Of a stretch of 64,000 nucleotides of DNA, positions 60,942 through 64,000 are shown one piece after another. Location: positions 1-64,000 of the forward strand of contig CAJQUW010011515.1 of the NCBI GenBank assembly GCA_907163375.1, in the 5' to 3' direction. Made by a program: the position numbers and the translations under genes. Each line of letters opens with the position of its first letter. The first letter of the stretch is position 1. The notes under the pieces are model-generated. The model did not search any database. It saw only the letters and a list, made by a program, of their open reading frames with translations, and had not been told where the DNA came from. The stretch comes from Prostheceraeus crozeri. Lineage: Eukaryota > Platyhelminthes > Polycladida > Euryleptidae.

Positions 60942-62860
60942 TAGGCCTATTTGGGGTGGGGTGTGAGAAGTAAATATGATCAAGCAGAGAAATAGCAACA
61001 TGCTTTCAAGTCTCTTTGAAAAAAGACAACAGTTAATTCCCGACAGTGCAAAAATCAGTACGGGAAAATTGTAGGCTTTGTTTAAAGCTTTGTAAAATAG
61101 TATATACAGCTCTGTAACCATAATGAGATGCTGAAACTCAAATTTCATTCATGCGACATGTCGGAAGTTTTTATAAACTAAATCAACAACAATCGCTATT
61201 GTTTGTTTTAAAGAAGGAGTGTAACTGTCTACTAAAATGTTATTTTTATTTTTTTCCAATTGTATGCCAGCAGCAGAAGTGCTGCATTGTGCTTATTTTC
61301 AATTTTAATTGATCAGTTATATACAACGATTGATGAAACGAGCTGTATGCCAAACTGCTTCTCATTTCTGGCTCCATTTGTAGTTTTGCAGTCATACTCA
61401 AATAGAATAGTTTCACACCGGTGTCTGTCTTTTCTAACAATCAATTCGTATTTTGCAATGTTGTTGTTGTCAGTCGAAAGGGTTTAATAACGATGAGATT
61501 CATAGCGACAAGTACAGAGTGCATGAGAATTCGCTTATAAAATGGATTCCTTTTATGAAAACACTAAACGAATATGTGAACTTACATTTTAATCATTGGA
61601 CACTCAAGGAAAATTTGCTTGGAATACTCAACATTGCCTTCCACAGACCAGGTCTCACATGTTGCGTGTTAAGTGCATCTTACCATGTCTCACTTCCAAT
61701 TCTTGTTACATTAATTGCTGCAATTTTATCTCGTTTGTTTCAGCTATTTTTGGTCTGATGTTTCAGCTTTTAATGACACAACCTACTATGATATAAATTA
61801 ATGCCGAGTAAATTAGACATGAGCACACCAAAAGGCCTCATGAATCGTCTGTTGTACAAATGTTGCAAAAATAACATCTTCTCGGTTGCGGCAAATATAA
61901 CGCACCAAATGTGAATATGTACTGAAATTCATGTAGCAGTTATCTGTGACTTCCAAGTTGAATAGAATTAGAGATATACAGTCGCGAGATAGCTTACAAA
62001 ATATTCACTGTACCATCAAATGATAGACTGCACGCTGATGACACTAAATGAATATTTGATCACTTTCCTGACTCTTGATTGTTCTCGCTCTCTCACAATG
62101 ACATTCCACAATTTCTATTCGATCCGCCGACAAAGTTCTCCTTCATCAGTCTTTAAAAAGGCGAGCGACAAGGTTAACTTTATCTCTTTTTTCATCGCTG
62201 ATCTTCAATCAAATTTCGCAAAAGATTTTTGAATGGTACATTTTGTGTCATAGACCTGCTGAGAAGTCCTCGTCTCAAGTTATACTGAGAAATGACTCGA
62301 GTATTCTAATGTAGGCCTATCACAATTCACATCATTTCAATTGGATGTAGGCCTCCTGTATTTCGAAGGAAAACAAAGTTTAATACATATTTCGAAATAT
62401 TTCTCGCTTGATTTCTTTTCAGTAAATACATATCTGTCCATATATTATCATTGCACGGAAAATCAGTTTACGAGCTAACTGGATAATGTTACAAGAAGGT
62501 CTACCCCAAAGTCTATTTCAAATAAATCAAAAGCTGAGCGATGGACAGCGTTAGAAAGCATATCAATTTTTTCACCTTATAAAGAAGGATCCCTCCATAC
62601 GTGATATAATTATTGCAAAGACTGTACGCTACTAAGATGAGAATGACAGCTGCTGGAAATATTGAACGATGTAAGATGGAAAACTTGCGGGACTATCGCT
62701 CCTCCAAGTGCTATTCTATCAATTGAAAGATGGACATGTTAAACAAAAGATTCACGAGTTGGAATGTGCTTTTTTTTAAAAAGGTCACTATTCCAGGAGC
62801 ATCTACATCTATGCTGGATGAATAACCATTTGCCATAATATACTGTAGGTAGAAATGTTG
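60942..62860. other. Host interval without recognised genes
   Basis: Short frames (for example 61453-61758) lack domains. A few TAGGCCT words are present. The distal part may belong to the 5' region of the LINE that follows, but it has no recognisable coding sequence. Confidence 0.4.
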
Positions 62861-62879
62861 GTATTCGTCATCATGATCA

Positions 62880-64000
62880 CAGCTCTGTTGGAGTAGCCAT
62901 TATGTCTTTTGATATGTCAGCTGTATTCGATTCAATCGACCACCAACATTGCAGAAATTTACCAGACTTGGCTTCCCTCCTTCCTTTATTTTGTGGTTGA
63001 GCAGCTACTTACATGAGCGTACATGTGTTGCAAAGATTGATGTCAAATGTTCACTCTCAATACTATTCAACGAGGAGTGCCCCAAGGATCAGTTCTAGGG
63101 TCTCTCATTTTCAATGTTTTTGTGTATGACATCAGTAAAAGTTTGTCAAATATGCAAATTCAGTATGCAGATGATACACATGTTGTAATACCACTTTTTA
63201 AGAGATTGACTGAAATGGAAATACAGAATGAAATAAATAACGAGATCAAATGCATGGTGAACTGGTGCAGAAATAACGACTTGGAATTGAACAAGAAGTC
63301 GAGTATAATAGTGTGTTTAAAGGGAATGAAATGCTGCGAAATCTTACGCTTGATATTCCCAAAACAGATAAGATGAATATTCTTGGTGTAACATTCAACA
63401 ATCAGCTGACATGGACAGATCACGTTGATAATATCGTGAAAACATGCAACCGACGTTTATACATATTACGAAAGTCGAAGAAGCTGGTTTCAAATCATGA
63501 ACTTCAACAAATGTATAATGCAATAATTTTGTCGCGGATTGAATACGCGTGCCCATTATTTGTTGGACTCCCTAAGACCTTGTCAGCAAAGCTTGAGCGA
63601 ATACAGAGACGCGCATTTAAGATAATGAACAATGATTTGACCTATCATATCCCTTCGATTGAAAGCAGAAGGAAAGATACAAGTTAAAAAAAACAGTTCA
63701 AGCAGATTTTGACAAACAAGGGCCACCTCCTATACAAATACTTACCAAAACGCATGTAGTATTCGGGACATTTTCTTACTGCCCTATATCGTTTCCAGAC
63801 GAGAAGATACTCCTTCTTTCCGCATGTTGCGAGATTGCTGAACAGTGATTTTTCTAAAAAGCTACCTTGACTTAAAACTTCAAATGGTAATTGTATTCAC
63901 ATCAATGTATATGCACATGTCTACATGCTGCGATGACTGTCCTATTTCTATGTGTACATTATGATTTTCATTTACTTCAATATACACTATTATTATTATT
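62880..64000 (+). pseudogene. 3' part of a non-LTR retrotransposon (LINE) reverse transcriptase, broken
   Basis: RT motif A lies near 62905 (SFDMSAVFDSIDHQ), followed by a frame change. Next come IQRGVPQGSVLGSLIFNVFVYDI and IQYADDTHVV (63060-63190), and after another frame change the thumb region NILGVTFNNQLTWTDHV...RLYILRKSKKL...LSRIEYACPLF..LERIQRRAFKIM (63370-63650). These are typical of Jockey/CR1/L2-type LINEs. The sequence ends in ATTATTATT at the window edge, a possible microsatellite tail. It is 5'-truncated and non-functional. Confidence 0.8.

Overview
The window is a stretch of animal (metazoan) nuclear DNA, and almost everything recognisable in it is mobile or viral. No host gene could be identified. 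The mix of Polintons/Mavericks, hAT-type MITEs, a short-LTR Ty3-like retrotransposon and a LINE fits a marine invertebrate. The recurring taggcct words would suit an echinoderm or related deuterostome, but that is a guess.

Three Polinton/Maverick elements (integrated dsDNA viruses) dominate. Polinton A (1-5112) is the right-hand part of an element whose left end lies outside the window. Polinton B (7532-25143, 17,612 bp) is complete and very AT-rich. It starts AGTAGT, ends ACTACT, has 0.6-kb terminal inverted repeats (TIRs) and is flanked by the 6-bp duplication GTCGGA. Polinton C (32279-53532, 21,254 bp) is also complete, with the same terminal hexamers and the 6-bp duplication AACAAA. A and C are close relatives: 1-4400 is collinear with 48039-52600. 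B belongs to a clearly different lineage.

Polinton B encodes an adenain-like protease, a phospholipase A2/integrase fusion, a double-jelly-roll major capsid protein, a penton-like minor capsid protein, two small membrane-active or core-like proteins, a fibre-like coiled-coil protein, a possible sliding clamp, a protein-primed type family B DNA polymerase, a packaging ATPase and several unknowns. Most genes are intact; three carry single frameshifts.

Polinton C encodes a zinc-finger family B polymerase with two short 5' introns, two related penton-type proteins, PC4-like ssDNA-binding proteins, a compact TBP-like protein with its own TATA box, protease, major capsid protein, basic core protein, chromodomain integrase, packaging ATPase, RING proteins, a DnaQ/MAEL-like exonuclease and a leader-intron gene. 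Several of its genes carry single nonsense codons or frameshifts, so this copy is decaying. Polinton A supplies intact versions of the exonuclease and of the leader-intron gene.

Between and after the Polintons (5113-7525, 25150-32272, 53539-64000) lie four copies of one hAT-like MITE family (three with exact 8-bp target duplications), three further inverted-repeat elements, one complete 4.07-kb LTR retrotransposon (TSD TGAAC) with a damaged integrase, a 3' LINE fragment at the right edge, and several kilobases in which I see no gene.

Two observations stand out. Polinton B has a parvovirus-VP1-type PLA2 domain fused to the integrase, with an adenain-type cleavage consensus between the two domains. 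Polinton C carries a TBP-like/PC4-like transcription cassette.
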